Counted from the stretch's first letter, positions 51,709 through 61,541 are shown. The stretch is DNA of 64,000 nucleotides from Embleya sp040605455 (GCF_040605455.1 NZ_JBEXCV010000028.1:7747-71746), one strand, 5' to 3'. Notes: a model not told the origin generated them from the letters alone. Made by a program: numbers and translations.

Positions 51709-53174
51709 ACCTCGTCCACCTGGTAGTAGCGGGCCACGCATCCCGCCGCCCAGTCCTTGCCCCGAGGCACCATGAAGGCCTCGGCCAGGCCGCCGATCCG
51801 ATGCGGATCGTAGGTCACCACCGTCGCCCCGCCCCGCACCTGGGCACGCGTGCGCGCGTCCTCGGCGTCCCACTGCTGGGCCCGGGTGACCGTGGACGTG
51901 GTCAGGTCCCGCATGATCTGGGTCCACTCGACCAGGGACACGGCGCTGAAGACCCCAGCCGCCACGGCGATCACGGCCAGGCCGACGCGGCCGGCGTTGC
52001 CCCGTCGGGCCGCCAACGCGCGCAGCGCCACCCCCAGGCACACCCCCCACAGGCCGAGTACGACCACGGTCGGGCCGAGGAAGTTGAGCCACGTCCGGCT
52101 GTAGGACCAGCCGCCGGGGCCGTAGCCCAGGCGCAGCGACAGGGTGACGCCGAAGGTGATCACCAGGAACATCGGCGCGGGCAGCACCAGAACCGCGGCC
52201 TTGAGCCACGTCGGCCCCGGGAACAGGGGCCCGTCCGCGGCCAGTCGCCGGGTCACCAGTCCCAGCAGGACGCCGACCGCGACCACCGCGAGATACGTCC
52301 ACGTCGAGGTGATCGCGTCCAGGACCTTGAGCCATTCGTGATACCCGGACTTGAGCACCTTCGGGTCCAGTGCCGACTCGTGCGTGCCGGTCGCGGCTCG
52401 GCGCAGTTTGGCCCCGGGCGAGGTGTAGAGCAGGCCCAGCCCGACCACGAGACCTACCAGTGCGGAAACGTTCCACAGCAGTGCGAAGCGCTCCTTGCGG
52501 CGGATCGCCGCGGGCAGCGCCAGCAGGCCGGCCACCCCACACATCGCCAGCGAGACGACGGTGAACGGCTCACTGAGCATGCCGATGAACAGGCCGACGA
52601 CGCCGATCCCGATCAGGGCCACCTGGCGGCGCCGGGGTGTCGTGGCGGTCAGGCACCAGAACAGGCTCCAGACGCCGATGACGAACGGCAGGGTGTGTGA
52701 GATCGTGGCCGGCGCCCACAGCAGGGCCTGGTACGGGATCGGCATGGACAGGAAGACCGCGCACGTCGAGATCAGCGAGAGCAGCAGGTACACCGACGCG
52801 GGTGCTTCCCAGCCGAGCCGCGCCCACAGGGTGCGGTAGAGCAGGAACAGACCCAGGGCCAGGAACACGAGCAGGAGCAGCGGCAGCACCTTGACGCCGG
52901 CCAGACCGTCGCCGTAGACCAGGCCGGAGACGAAGGCGTTGGAGACACGGCCGTTCTGGGTGTTCCAGAAGTCGTCCATGAGGCCCCATGTGCCCATGTC
53001 CCGGGCCTTCCACAGGACGCACCAGTCATCCGAACTCGGGCGCACGAACACGCCCAGGAACGCGCCGACCGACAGCAGGATCCCGGCGACCGCCGCCCCC
53101 GTCAGAGCCCCGGCCCGAATCAACAAGCCGGTTGGGACGTGGGTTCCCGACGGGGATAGACCGAGACGGCGCAC
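51690..53174 (-). CDS. DUF6056-type polytopic membrane protein (putative glycosyltransferase)
   Basis: A 494-residue protein with about eleven or twelve helices. The first external loop reads SSDDWCVLWKARDMG and WNTQNGRVSNAF, like the DD-containing loop of GT-C lipid-sugar transferases (DUF6056/GtrII-like). The C-terminal 100 residues are soluble. Acceptors and donors are unknown; a polyprenyl-phosphate sugar is usual for the fold. GTG 53174. Convergent with the GT4 gene. Confidence 0.82.
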   Translation of the reverse strand: MRRLGLSPSGTHVPTGLLIRAGALTGAAVAGILLSVGAFLGVFVRPSSDDWCVLWKARDMGTWGLMDDFWNTQNGRVSNAFVSGLVYGDGLAGVKVLPLLLLVFLALGLFLLYRTLWARLGWEAPASVYLLLSLISTCAVFLSMPIPYQALLWAPATISHTLPFVIGVWSLFWCLTATTPRRRQVALIGIGVVGLFIGMLSEPFTVVSLAMCGVAGLLALPAAIRRKERFALLWNVSALVGLVVGLGLLYTSPGAKLRRAATGTHESALDPKVLKSGYHEWLKVLDAITSTWTYLAVVAVGVLLGLVTRRLAADGPLFPGPTWLKAAVLVLPAPMFLVITFGVTLSLRLGYGPGGWSYSRTWLNFLGPTVVVLGLWGVCLGVALRALAARRGNAGRVGLAVIAVAAGVFSAVSLVEWTQIMRDLTTSTVTRAQQWDAEDARTRAQVRGGATVVTYDPHRIGGLAEAFMVPRGKDWAAGCVARYYQVDEVVRPRK

Positions 53175-53459
53175 CAGCGACCCTTCCGAGGCGAACTACG
53201 ATGATCGTGAGCGGGCCCAGGATACGGGCGGCCCGGGGCCCGGCCGATTCGGCGAGGGCCCGTTCCGGCGCCTGAGGCGGCGGGTCGAGTCTCGGCTCGT
53301 GCCAGACTAGCCATCGCCCCCAGGCGCGGGGTCTTCGGACCCTGTGGAACCGCGCACGCAGATTTCGAATCTGGTCATATAACCATGCCTTGATCTCCCT
53401 ACCTGCCTCCGCACGCCGATTCGCCTGCGGTCTCTACCTCCACTGGAAGGCGCCGGTAC
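53175..53459. promoter_or_regulatory. Divergent promoter region between DUF6056 and PIG-L genes
   Basis: The stretch 53350-53390 is AT-rich for this genome, with an imperfect palindrome AGATTTCGAATCT (53360-53372) followed by a TATAAC hexamer (53379-53384) that could be a -10 box of the PIG-L gene. No gene was found. Confidence 0.4.
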
Positions 53460-55565
53460 GTGTTTCTCCCACGTCGTCTGAGCCGCGGATGGACGTTGGT
53501 CCCGATAGCCCTGGCCGTCCTGATCGGCGTCGTGCTCCTGACTCGTTCACCGGGATCGTCGACCCCCTCGAAGGAAGCCGCGGCCAAGCCCTTCCCCGAG
53601 GTCTACTCGCCGGACTTCCCTGGCGCGTACGTGCAGGTGGTTGCCCATCCCGATGACGACTTGTACTTCATCAACCCGGAGATCGAGAAGTCGATCGACC
53701 ATGGCAGCGCGTCCACGACCATCTATCTGACCGCCGGCGAAGCCGACGGCTGGCGGGCGCCGTCGGGTTCGAAGCAGAAGTCGTTGGACCGGCAGCAGTA
53801 CGCGACGGCCCGTCAGAACGGCCTGCGCCAGGCGTACGCGGAGATGGCGGCGGGCGATCGCAACGCCAAGTGGGAGCGCTCGACCCTGAAGACCCGGGCC
53901 GGCCTCGCCGAGGTGGACACGCTCGCGAGCAAGCCGCGCGTGCGCCTGGTGTTCCTGAACATGCTCGACGGCGGCGGACACGTCGCGAAGGAAAAGCAGG
54001 TGGGTCTGCGGCAGTTGTGGGAGGGCGCGATCCCGAGCATGCCCACGCTGATTCCGGCCGGCGGCCCGGTCAAGAAGACGTACGACTACACCAAGGACGC
54101 CTTGGTCGGCACCCTCACCGACCTGTACGCCCAGTTCGCGCCGACCAGTGTCCGCACCCTGGACCCGGATCCGGAGACCCACGTCTACTCGTCCGAGCCG
54201 GGCAAGGGCTATGTGGACCACCAGGACCACACCGCAGCGGCACTGTTCGCCCAGGCGTCCCTGGCCGACTATCAGGGTCCGGGCAACACACGACGCGTCG
54301 TGGTCACCAGCTTCCGCGGCTACGCCAACGCCTTCTGGCCGAGCAACCTCGCCGCCGGCGAGTTCCAGCGCAAGAAGTCGATTCTGGACATCTACGGCGG
54401 CGGCGACCCCAGCCGTTGTTCGCTCGAATTCGGGTGCGGGGACCGGAACGTGGGCACGACCGCGGAGAAGTCGCTGTGGCCGCAGACCACGTACGCGCGC
54501 TACCCGGTCACGCCGACCTGGTCGAGCACCCTGCCCGACGGACGACTGACCGCCTTCGCGGTGCTGGACGGGCAGGTCAGCCAGTGGACCGAGACGAAGC
54601 CGGGCAGCGGCGCGTGGGGTAGCCCGAGCTTCGTCGGAGGCGGCTGGCTGGCCCCCACCCTGAGCGTGGCCAAGGCGCCCGACGGCAGGCTGCGGCTGGT
54701 GGGTCTGCGCACGACCTTCGGCCCGACCCCGCAGGCCCAGAAGCGCGAGATCGTGACCGCGGCGCAGACCACGCCCGGGGGGAAGTTCGGCCCGTGGTCG
54801 GTGCTCGGCAACCCGGACGCGGCCGACCCGCAGCTCGCCCGCACCGTCGGGGTGCCCGCGGTGGCGTTGAACCAGGACGGCCGCCTGTCGGTGTTCGTCC
54901 GCAACGGCGCCCGCGGGCTCAGCGGCAGCACCGAGCAGGCCGACGGGACCTGGACCGCGTGGGCAAACCTGGGCGGCAGCGACCTGCAGGACGGCCTGGC
55001 CACCGTGACCACTCGGGCCGGCCGAATCGAGGTCTTCGCGTCGACCAAAACCGGCATGGCGCACTGGGCCCAGGCCAAGCCCAACGCGGCGCTCGCGGCC
55101 GACCCGACGTTCCGGGCCCCGGTGGTCTCCTCCGCGCCGACCGCGGTGGTCGAGGCCGACGGCCGGATCGGCGTCTACGTCCGCAGGTCGCCCGACAGTG
55201 CGGTGATCGCACTGCGCCAGACCGCGCCCGAGGGCGGGTGGGCGCCCGAGCCGCGCGACCTCGGCGTTCCGGGCGGCACCGGGACCGTCGCGGTGACACC
55301 GCGCGCCGACGGACGGGTGGCCCTGGCCGTACGCAACAACGGCGGTGGGGTGAGCAGCACGGTGGCCGCTCCGGACCGGGATCCGCTGCCGCTGCGCTGG
55401 AACGACGACGGTCGCTACGTTCCGTACACTCCGTTGGCCACGACGGACTCGACCGGTCGCGCCGTACTGCTGGCCCTGGGCCAGGACGGCCGCTTGCTGG
55501 TCACCAGGCAGCAGGACCCCGCCCCCGCCGCCGCGTTCGGCACCTGGGTGCCGATCGGCAACTAG
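53460..55565 (+). CDS. Secreted PIG-L deacetylase with C-terminal propeller-like domain
   Basis: A 701-residue protein with an uncleaved-looking signal anchor (about residues 12-30). The PIG-L/LmbE zinc site is VVAHPDDDLYFINPE with the downstream HxxH as DHQDH, so deacetylation of an N-acetyl sugar outside the membrane is likely. Residues about 350-700 are beta repeats (SQWTETKPGSGAWGSP, GKFGPWSVLG, DGTWTAWANLGG, each near 45-50 residues) of the PLL propeller or carbohydrate-binding kind. GTG 53460 with GGAAGG upstream. It may trim GlcNAc on the surface polymer. Confidence 0.88.
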   Translation: MFLPRRLSRGWTLVPIALAVLIGVVLLTRSPGSSTPSKEAAAKPFPEVYSPDFPGAYVQVVAHPDDDLYFINPEIEKSIDHGSASTTIYLTAGEADGWRAPSGSKQKSLDRQQYATARQNGLRQAYAEMAAGDRNAKWERSTLKTRAGLAEVDTLASKPRVRLVFLNMLDGGGHVAKEKQVGLRQLWEGAIPSMPTLIPAGGPVKKTYDYTKDALVGTLTDLYAQFAPTSVRTLDPDPETHVYSSEPGKGYVDHQDHTAAALFAQASLADYQGPGNTRRVVVTSFRGYANAFWPSNLAAGEFQRKKSILDIYGGGDPSRCSLEFGCGDRNVGTTAEKSLWPQTTYARYPVTPTWSSTLPDGRLTAFAVLDGQVSQWTETKPGSGAWGSPSFVGGGWLAPTLSVAKAPDGRLRLVGLRTTFGPTPQAQKREIVTAAQTTPGGKFGPWSVLGNPDAADPQLARTVGVPAVALNQDGRLSVFVRNGARGLSGSTEQADGTWTAWANLGGSDLQDGLATVTTRAGRIEVFASTKTGMAHWAQAKPNAALAADPTFRAPVVSSAPTAVVEADGRIGVYVRRSPDSAVIALRQTAPEGGWAPEPRDLGVPGGTGTVAVTPRADGRVALAVRNNGGGVSSTVAAPDRDPLPLRWNDDGRYVPYTPLATTDSTGRAVLLALGQDGRLLVTRQQDPAPAAAFGTWVPIGN

Positions 55566-55572
55566 GACCGTG

Positions 55573-55617
55573 GCCGGTGCCGTGACCGCGGGGAAACCCG
55601 CCGATCACGGCACCGGC
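55573..55617. terminator. Terminator after the PIG-L gene
   Basis: A 13-bp perfect stem GCCGGTGCCGTGA/TCACGGCACCGGC (55573-55585 with 55605-55617) with a structured loop lies eight bases after the stop. Confidence 0.75.
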
Positions 55618-55769
55618 GGCCCGGCGAATCGCACACGTCGGATCGCCGATCGGGGGATCTCTTTACCGCGAGCGCGATCGGGGTACCCGAAGCGGATGCG
55701 CCAGACCATAGGCTGATTGCCGCCGCACCGGCCGGCGCCGCCGCCGCCGCAACAAGAATGGGTGAAAAG

Positions 55770-57362
55770 ATGACTCGCACTGACGGGGTGAGCGTCGTCG
55801 TCATCACGTACAACGACGCGACTCACCTGCCGGCCGCCATCGAGTCAGCTCTGGCCCAGGGTGAAGTGGTCTCGGAGATCGTGGTGGTGGACGACGCCTC
55901 GACGGACGAAACCGCTCAGGTCCTGTCCCGCTGGCCGCGCGACCGGGTCCGGGTCGTGCGGCGCACCACCAACAGCGGTGGTTGCGGCGAGCCGCGCAAC
56001 GACGGCACCGCCTTCGCGCAGTCCGGCTGGATCTGCTACCTCGACAGCGACGACGTACTCCCGCCCGGCGCGGTCGAGGCGCTGTATCGGGCCGCGGTCG
56101 ACAACGACGTGGACTTCGTCGCCGGGCGGTGCGTGCGCCGGGAGTTGCCCGAGGAACGCGACGTGGCGTGGCATCCGCACCTGTTCGCGACGCCGGGCGT
56201 GTACTCGATCGCCGAACGTCCGGAAACGCTCTGGGACACCCTCGCGGTGAACAAGCTCTACCGGCGTTCGTTCCTGACCGAGAATCGCATCCAGTTCACC
56301 GACGGTGCGGCCCACTACGAGGACTTCCCGTTCACCGCGAAGGTGTACGCGGCAGCCGGCCGCTTCGCGGTGATCGACGCCCCCGTCTACACCTGGAACG
56401 TACGACGCCGCACGTCCAAGCCGTCCATCTCGTTGCGTCGCGACCGCATCCGCAACTGGCAGGACCGGGTCCGGGCGCATGCCGAGGTCGTCGAGATCAT
56501 GCGCGGGACCGGTGACGAGCACCTGGTGGACGCGGCCGAACGCAAGTTCCTGGAGCACGATCTCGCGCTCTACCTCCGCGACCTGCACCGGCAGGAGGAG
56601 GAGTACCGAAACGAGTGGTGGGAGATCGCCGGGCGCCATCTGGCAACCTTCGGCGTGCGGGCCTTCGTGGACGCGACACCGTCCGCACGCTGGGCCGCTG
56701 ACGTGGTGCGCACCCGAGAGCGCCCGACCGCCACCGCCCGGCTCGCCGAGCTGGCCGCGGATCCGCCTCGGCTGGTGCCGCCGTACTTCGGCGGCCCCGA
56801 GACCCCGACCTGGGACGACGAGCGTCCGGCCGTCCCGCTCAGCGGTTTCCGGTCGGTGCCCACCGCCGGGCTGCCGATCGACGTCGAGGCATCGGTGTCG
56901 GTCACCGGTGCCCGGCTCGCGCTGGATCTGCAGATCGCCGATCTGTACGGCCGAATCAGTGCGTCCGGGATCGCGCACGTGGAGATCGAGCTGCGTGATC
57001 GGCTCGGTACCACCAGTCGTTCCCGACCCGCGACCGTCGCCGCGGTCGCCCAGGACGGCTTCCTGCACGGGCGCGCGGTCCTGGACGGCGGCGCGCTGCG
57101 CGGTCTCGGCGCGTTCTCGACGTGGGACATCTGGGCGCACGTGAGCTTCCGGGACGGATCGGCGACGTACGTCCGAGTTCGTGCCGCCGGCGGTTCGGGC
57201 CTGGCCCGGCACATGGTCCCGGACCTGCGTCGGGCCCTGCTGCTGGTGCAGCCCTACCGCACGGCCAATCACTCGCTCGGAGTACGTGTCGCGGACGGCC
57301 CGCGCGGTGCGGCGGCCGTCGCGACCGCCCGGTTCCGCAGGCGGTCCGGCTCCCGAAACTGA
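55770..57362 (+). CDS. GT2 glycosyltransferase, paralogue of the GT2-TagF N-terminus
   Basis: A 530-residue protein with the same N-terminal build as the 929-residue fusion: VSVVVITYNDATHL, NSGGCGEPRNDG and CYLDSDDVLP, then a helical middle (about 110-350) and a beta-rich C-terminal domain (about 365-530). The glycerophosphotransferase domain is absent. ATG 55770 has GGTGA upstream; ATG 55758, with no ribosome site, would add four residues. It probably adds a sugar to the same surface polymer. Confidence 0.9.
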   Translation: MTRTDGVSVVVITYNDATHLPAAIESALAQGEVVSEIVVVDDASTDETAQVLSRWPRDRVRVVRRTTNSGGCGEPRNDGTAFAQSGWICYLDSDDVLPPGAVEALYRAAVDNDVDFVAGRCVRRELPEERDVAWHPHLFATPGVYSIAERPETLWDTLAVNKLYRRSFLTENRIQFTDGAAHYEDFPFTAKVYAAAGRFAVIDAPVYTWNVRRRTSKPSISLRRDRIRNWQDRVRAHAEVVEIMRGTGDEHLVDAAERKFLEHDLALYLRDLHRQEEEYRNEWWEIAGRHLATFGVRAFVDATPSARWAADVVRTRERPTATARLAELAADPPRLVPPYFGGPETPTWDDERPAVPLSGFRSVPTAGLPIDVEASVSVTGARLALDLQIADLYGRISASGIAHVEIELRDRLGTTSRSRPATVAAVAQDGFLHGRAVLDGGALRGLGAFSTWDIWAHVSFRDGSATYVRVRAAGGSGLARHMVPDLRRALLLVQPYRTANHSLGVRVADGPRGAAAVATARFRRRSGSRN

Positions 57363-57508
57363 CCGATCGACCGTTCCCGCGAGTCGCCGTGCCGATGATC
57401 GGACCCCGGCATTCCCGGGAGCCGGTCGGCACTCGATAATCCTTGGCGGGCGTGCGCGCGGCCTGCCGCACAAGCTGTTCGCCGTTTCTGACAAGGGGTT
57501 GGATTTTC

Positions 57509-58816
57509 GTGACCACACGGTGGTCGGACACCATCCGCGCGACGACTGGCCGCAATACCAAGCCGGGCTCGTCCCTGCTGGTCGGCGTGCTCGTGGTGAC
57601 GCTGTTGTTCGGGCTTTTCCAGCTCTTCGCGGCTCCCGGTACCGACGCGGACGACGACACGCTGCACTACGGCCGGATGACCTTGAAGGTCCTCGGAAAG
57701 AGCACGGCCGAGGCCGAGGCCGAATCGATCAAGATGGTGTGCGCGCGTCGGGCCACGGCATGGAGCCGGGAATCCTCGGTGAACCCCGTCGGCGTGCATC
57801 AGTCGGTCGATCGTGGTCGCTTCATCAAGGAATGCACCGCCCAGGTCAAGAAGTTCCCGCTGGGCGGCGACGAGCGCTTCCTGTCGATCTTCGACACCCG
57901 CCCCGGCTACCCCTACCTCGCCGCCCCGTTCGTTGCGGTGCTCGGCCTGGCCTGGGGCATGTGGATGACGTCCCTGCTGTGTGTGCTGGCCGCGGCGGCG
58001 CTGGTCGCGCTGTCCCTGCGCACCCTGGGCCTGAGCGTGCGCACCGCGTTGGTCGGTCAGATCCTCTTCCTGCTGCTGCCCAGCGGGCCGTGGGGTGTGC
58101 ACCTGATGACCGAGGGCGCGATGTTGATGACGACCATGATGGTCGTCTACGGTGCCGTCCTGTTGCAGCGCGGACGTATCGTCCCGGGCGCGGTGTGGAA
58201 CGTCGCCGGATTCGCCCTCGGCTTCGCGGTGAAGTCGTCGCAGGTGACCTTGCTGGCGGCCGGGATCTGTGGCGCCGCACTGGCCTGCCTGGTGTTCATG
58301 CGCCGCGAACGCACCCGGGGGAATCTCGTTCTGGCGGGTATTTCCGGGGTGGCCACGATCCTGGCGGTGATTCTGCCGAAGCTGTGGGGCTGGGCGGGCG
58401 TCGACGAGGCGCTCCAGGACAATCTCTCGGTTCACTACAGTCGTCCCGAAGTCGCCGACCCGTGGTATTGGTTCATGCGCATCAATGCCAATTATTGGCA
58501 ATGGCTCGGGCGCGGTGAATTCCAGAATCCCTGGCTGCTGGTGGTACTCGCGGCGTGTGTCTGGGTCCTGGCCCGATACTCCGTGAGCCTGGCCCTGCTG
58601 GTCGGCGCGGTGGCCGCGACGGCTGTGCTGACCATGGCGATCCACCCGACGACCGGCCCGGACGTCATGCGCTTCTCGGTGCCGCTGTGGATCTTCGTCG
58701 CCTTCGCCGGTGCGGTATTCAGCGAACGCCTGCGCGTGCTGCCCGTTCGCGGGGCCGACCCGCAAGCGCCGACGACCGAGGAAACCAGGCAGGAAGCACC
58801 GGTTCGAACGCACTGA
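57509..58816 (+). CDS. Polytopic membrane protein, GT-C-like
   Basis: A 435-residue protein with about nine or ten helices and a first long external loop with DADDDTLHYGRMTLKVLG, whose acidic DD-type motif recalls GT-C polyprenyl-phosphate sugar transferases. Six or seven helices follow, then a polar C-terminal tail. GTG 57509 with AAGGGG upstream. No family was recognised with certainty. It lies between GT2 genes, on the same strand, and ends in a hairpin. Confidence 0.7.
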   Translation: MTTRWSDTIRATTGRNTKPGSSLLVGVLVVTLLFGLFQLFAAPGTDADDDTLHYGRMTLKVLGKSTAEAEAESIKMVCARRATAWSRESSVNPVGVHQSVDRGRFIKECTAQVKKFPLGGDERFLSIFDTRPGYPYLAAPFVAVLGLAWGMWMTSLLCVLAAAALVALSLRTLGLSVRTALVGQILFLLLPSGPWGVHLMTEGAMLMTTMMVVYGAVLLQRGRIVPGAVWNVAGFALGFAVKSSQVTLLAAGICGAALACLVFMRRERTRGNLVLAGISGVATILAVILPKLWGWAGVDEALQDNLSVHYSRPEVADPWYWFMRINANYWQWLGRGEFQNPWLLVVLAACVWVLARYSVSLALLVGAVAATAVLTMAIHPTTGPDVMRFSVPLWIFVAFAGAVFSERLRVLPVRGADPQAPTTEETRQEAPVRTH

Positions 58817-58829
58817 CGACGGTGCGCAG

Positions 58830-58855
58830 CCGGAGCCGGTCGGAACCGGCTCCGG
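58830..58855. terminator. Hairpin terminator
   Basis: An 11-bp perfect stem CCGGAGCCGGT/ACCGGCTCCGG (58830-58840 with 58845-58855) with a four-base loop lies 13 bases after the membrane-protein stop. The next 250 bases hold the promoter region of the DPM1-like gene. Confidence 0.75.
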
Positions 58856-59107
58856 TACAGCCGGCGTCCTCCCCAGCGAACCCCCAGGGGTCCCCTCCGA
58901 CGCCCGCGCGGCCGCTCTTGGGGCCGTGGATCCGGGTCGGCACAGTGATTCGGGGCAGGCTTTTCATGCAAGAATGATCGGCGCTCGGGCAGCTGCCGAC
59001 CATCCTCGACCAGGTCTGTGGAACCTCTTCGGCGACGCGGGTCGGACAGGCCGCCTGCCAACGCGGCCGTGGCCTTCGGCCTGGCCCTGTCTTCAGACGA
59101 GAAACCG

Positions 59108-60112
59108 GTGAAGTCGATGCTCTTGTCTCTCGTGGTGCCGTGCTTCAACGAGGAAGCCGTCCTGTCCACCTTCCACGAGACGATCCGCGCGGAGCTCAAG
59201 GACATCGGGGCCGACGTCGAGATCTGCTACGTCGACGACGGCAGCTCCGACGGAACGCTGCGGATCCTGCGCGAGCTGGCGGCCAAGGACCCGGCCGCCA
59301 AGTACACCTCCTTCAGCCGCAACTTCGGCAAGGAGGCCGCCATGCTAGCGGGACTGGAGCAGGCCACCGGCGACGCCGTGGTCATCATGGACGCGGACCT
59401 CCAGCACCCGCCGGAGTTGATCCCGCGCATGCTGGATCTCCACCTCAAGGGCCACGACCAGGTGATCGCTCGGCGTAGTCGTGAGGGCGACAAGCGGTTC
59501 CGCAGTTTTATCAGCAGCTCGTATTACAAGCTCGTCAACAAGTGGGTCGACGTCGAACTGGTCGACGGCGTCGGCGACTTCCGGCTGCTGTCGCGCCAGG
59601 CACTGAATGCGCTGCTGTCGATGCGCGAATACAACCGGTTCTCCAAGGGCCTGTATTCGTGGATCGGGTACGACTCCGTCATGTTCGAGTACAAGAACGT
59701 CACTCGTGAACTCGGACAGACCAAGTGGAGTTTCGGCAAGCTGCTCAACTACGGCCTGGATGGTCTGATCTCGTTCAACAACCGGCCTTTGCGGGTGGCC
59801 ATTTATTTCGGCCTCATGTTGTCCGCCCTTTCGCTCGCGTACACCATGATTTTGATCGGCATCGCGATCTTCCAGGGCATCCAGACCCCCGGTTACATCA
59901 CCATCATCGCGGCGGTGACCGGCCTGGGCGGGCTCCAGATGACGATGCTCGGTCTGATCGGCGAGTACATCGGACGTATCTACTACGAGACCAAGAACCG
60001 CCCGCACTACCTCGTCCGGGAGAGCACGGAGACTCGCGTGCCCGCGCCGCACATGGCCACCGCCATTCGGGAGACCTCGGCGAACGCCACGCCCCGGGGG
60101 GTCGGCCGCTGA
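59108..60112 (+). CDS. DPM1/GtrB-like polyprenyl-phosphate glycosyltransferase
   Basis: A 334-residue GT2 that makes polyprenyl-phosphate sugar. The catalytic domain has SLVVPCFNEEAVLSTF, VDDGSSDGT, FSRNFGKEAAMLAGL and DADLQHPPELIP. Two C-terminal helices (about 230-300) anchor it in the membrane, as in GtrB. GTG 59108 is used; ATG 59117 is close behind. The GtrA flippase-like gene follows by overlap (TGATG), the classic GtrAB pairing. Confidence 0.94.
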   Translation: MKSMLLSLVVPCFNEEAVLSTFHETIRAELKDIGADVEICYVDDGSSDGTLRILRELAAKDPAAKYTSFSRNFGKEAAMLAGLEQATGDAVVIMDADLQHPPELIPRMLDLHLKGHDQVIARRSREGDKRFRSFISSSYYKLVNKWVDVELVDGVGDFRLLSRQALNALLSMREYNRFSKGLYSWIGYDSVMFEYKNVTRELGQTKWSFGKLLNYGLDGLISFNNRPLRVAIYFGLMLSALSLAYTMILIGIAIFQGIQTPGYITIIAAVTGLGGLQMTMLGLIGEYIGRIYYETKNRPHYLVRESTETRVPAPHMATAIRETSANATPRGVGR

Positions 60113-60522
60113 TGCTGCGTCAGGCCATTCGCTTCGCGCTCGTGGGTGTGGTGAACACCGGCACCTACTACCTGCTCTATCTCGGGTTGCGTCATGTGGT
60201 GCCCTATCTGGTGGCCCACATCACCGCGTTCATCCTGAGCATGATCGGCTCGTTCTTCATGAACACGTACTTCACCTACAAGGTGAAGCCCACGTGGAAG
60301 AAGTTCCTGTTGTTCCCGCTGACCAATGTGACGAACTTCGTGATCACCACGGTCGGCGTGTACGCGCTGGTGTCGTGGGTGTCGATGGACGAGCGGATCG
60401 CGCCGCTCGTCGCCGCCGCCGCTGCGATCCCGGTGACGTTCGTGGTCTCGCGCAAGGTGATGATCCCCGGCACCGAATCGCAATCCCGCGTCTCCGAATC
60501 CAATTCGACCCCGGTGTCCTGA
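60112..60522 (+). CDS. GtrA-family membrane protein
   Basis: A 136-residue four-helix membrane protein of the GtrA family, thought to flip the polyprenyl-phosphate sugar made by its GtrB partner. The typical start LRQAIRFALVGVVNTGTYYLLY and NTYFTYKVKPTWKKFLLFP loop are seen. It overlaps the stop of the DPM1-like gene. Confidence 0.92.
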   Translation: MLRQAIRFALVGVVNTGTYYLLYLGLRHVVPYLVAHITAFILSMIGSFFMNTYFTYKVKPTWKKFLLFPLTNVTNFVITTVGVYALVSWVSMDERIAPLVAAAAAIPVTFVVSRKVMIPGTESQSRVSESNSTPVS

Positions 60523-60572
60523 ATCGGCCCGGCCTCGGCCCGGGCGACCGGCTCGGCGGATACGCTGAATCC

Positions 60573-61541
60573 ATGAAGTGGCTTGTCACCGGCGGTGCCG
60601 GATACATCGGGACGCATGTCGTGCGAGCGCTGCTCGCGGTCGGCGAGGACGTGGTCGTGGTCGACGACCTGTCCTCGGGCTCGCGCGAGCGGGTTCCCGA
60701 GGGGGTGCCGCTGGTGGTCGGCTCGGTGCTGGATCGGGGGCTGCTGGACGAGGTCTTCCGGGCGCACGCCGTGCACGGCGTGGTGCACATCGCGGGCCGC
60801 AAGCAGGTGCCCGAATCGGTCGCGCGCCCCCTCTTCTATTACGAGGAGAACGTCGAGGGTCTGCGCACCCTGCTGGCGGCCATGGTCGCGGCCGACGTCA
60901 CCCGCATCGTGTTCTCCTCCAGCGCCGCCGTGTACGGCATGCCCGACGTCGACCTCGTCGACGAGGACACCCCGTGCCTGCCGATCAACCCGTACGGCGA
61001 GAGCAAGCTCGTCGGCGAGTGGATGATCAAGGCCACGGCGCGCGCACACGGGATCTCGTACGCCTCGTTGCGCTACTTCAACGTCGCGGGCGCGGGCGCG
61101 CCGGAGCTCGCGGACAAGGGCGTGTTCAACCTCGTGCCGATGGTGCTGGAGAAGTTGACGGCGCATCAGGCGCCGGTGATCTTCGGGGACGACTACGACA
61201 CGCCGGACGGCACGTGCGTGCGCGACTTCATCCATGTGGTGGATCTGGCCGAGGCGCACGTGGCCGCCACCCGTCGGCTCGCGACCGACCCGGACGCGCA
61301 TCTGGTGCTGAACGTGGGTCGCGGCGAGGGCACATCGGTGCGCGAGATGGTGGAACTCATCGCCGAGGTCACCGGTTTGCGCGACCTCGCACCGGAGCGC
61401 CACCCGCGGCGCGCGGGCGACCCGGCCCGGGTGGTCGCGAGCGCCGACCTGATCACCACCGAGTTGGGCTGGAAGGCCCGACTCGGCACGCCGGACATGG
61501 TGCGGAGCGCCTGGGCCGGTTGGCAGACGCCGCGCGGCTGA
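60573..61541 (+). CDS. galE: UDP-glucose/GlcNAc 4-epimerase (GalE-like)
   Basis: A 322-residue extended short-chain dehydrogenase. NAD site VTGGAGYIGTHVVRALL, catalytic Ser in FSSSAAVYG, YxxxK as NPYGESK, and the GalE-type substrate segment RYFNVAGAGAPE. It supplies UDP-galactose or UDP-GalNAc to the nearby transferases. ATG 60573 starts the family N-terminus. 50 bases after gtrA, likely the same transcript. Confidence 0.92.
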   Translation: MKWLVTGGAGYIGTHVVRALLAVGEDVVVVDDLSSGSRERVPEGVPLVVGSVLDRGLLDEVFRAHAVHGVVHIAGRKQVPESVARPLFYYEENVEGLRTLLAAMVAADVTRIVFSSSAAVYGMPDVDLVDEDTPCLPINPYGESKLVGEWMIKATARAHGISYASLRYFNVAGAGAPELADKGVFNLVPMVLEKLTAHQAPVIFGDDYDTPDGTCVRDFIHVVDLAEAHVAATRRLATDPDAHLVLNVGRGEGTSVREMVELIAEVTGLRDLAPERHPRRAGDPARVVASADLITTELGWKARLGTPDMVRSAWAGWQTPRG

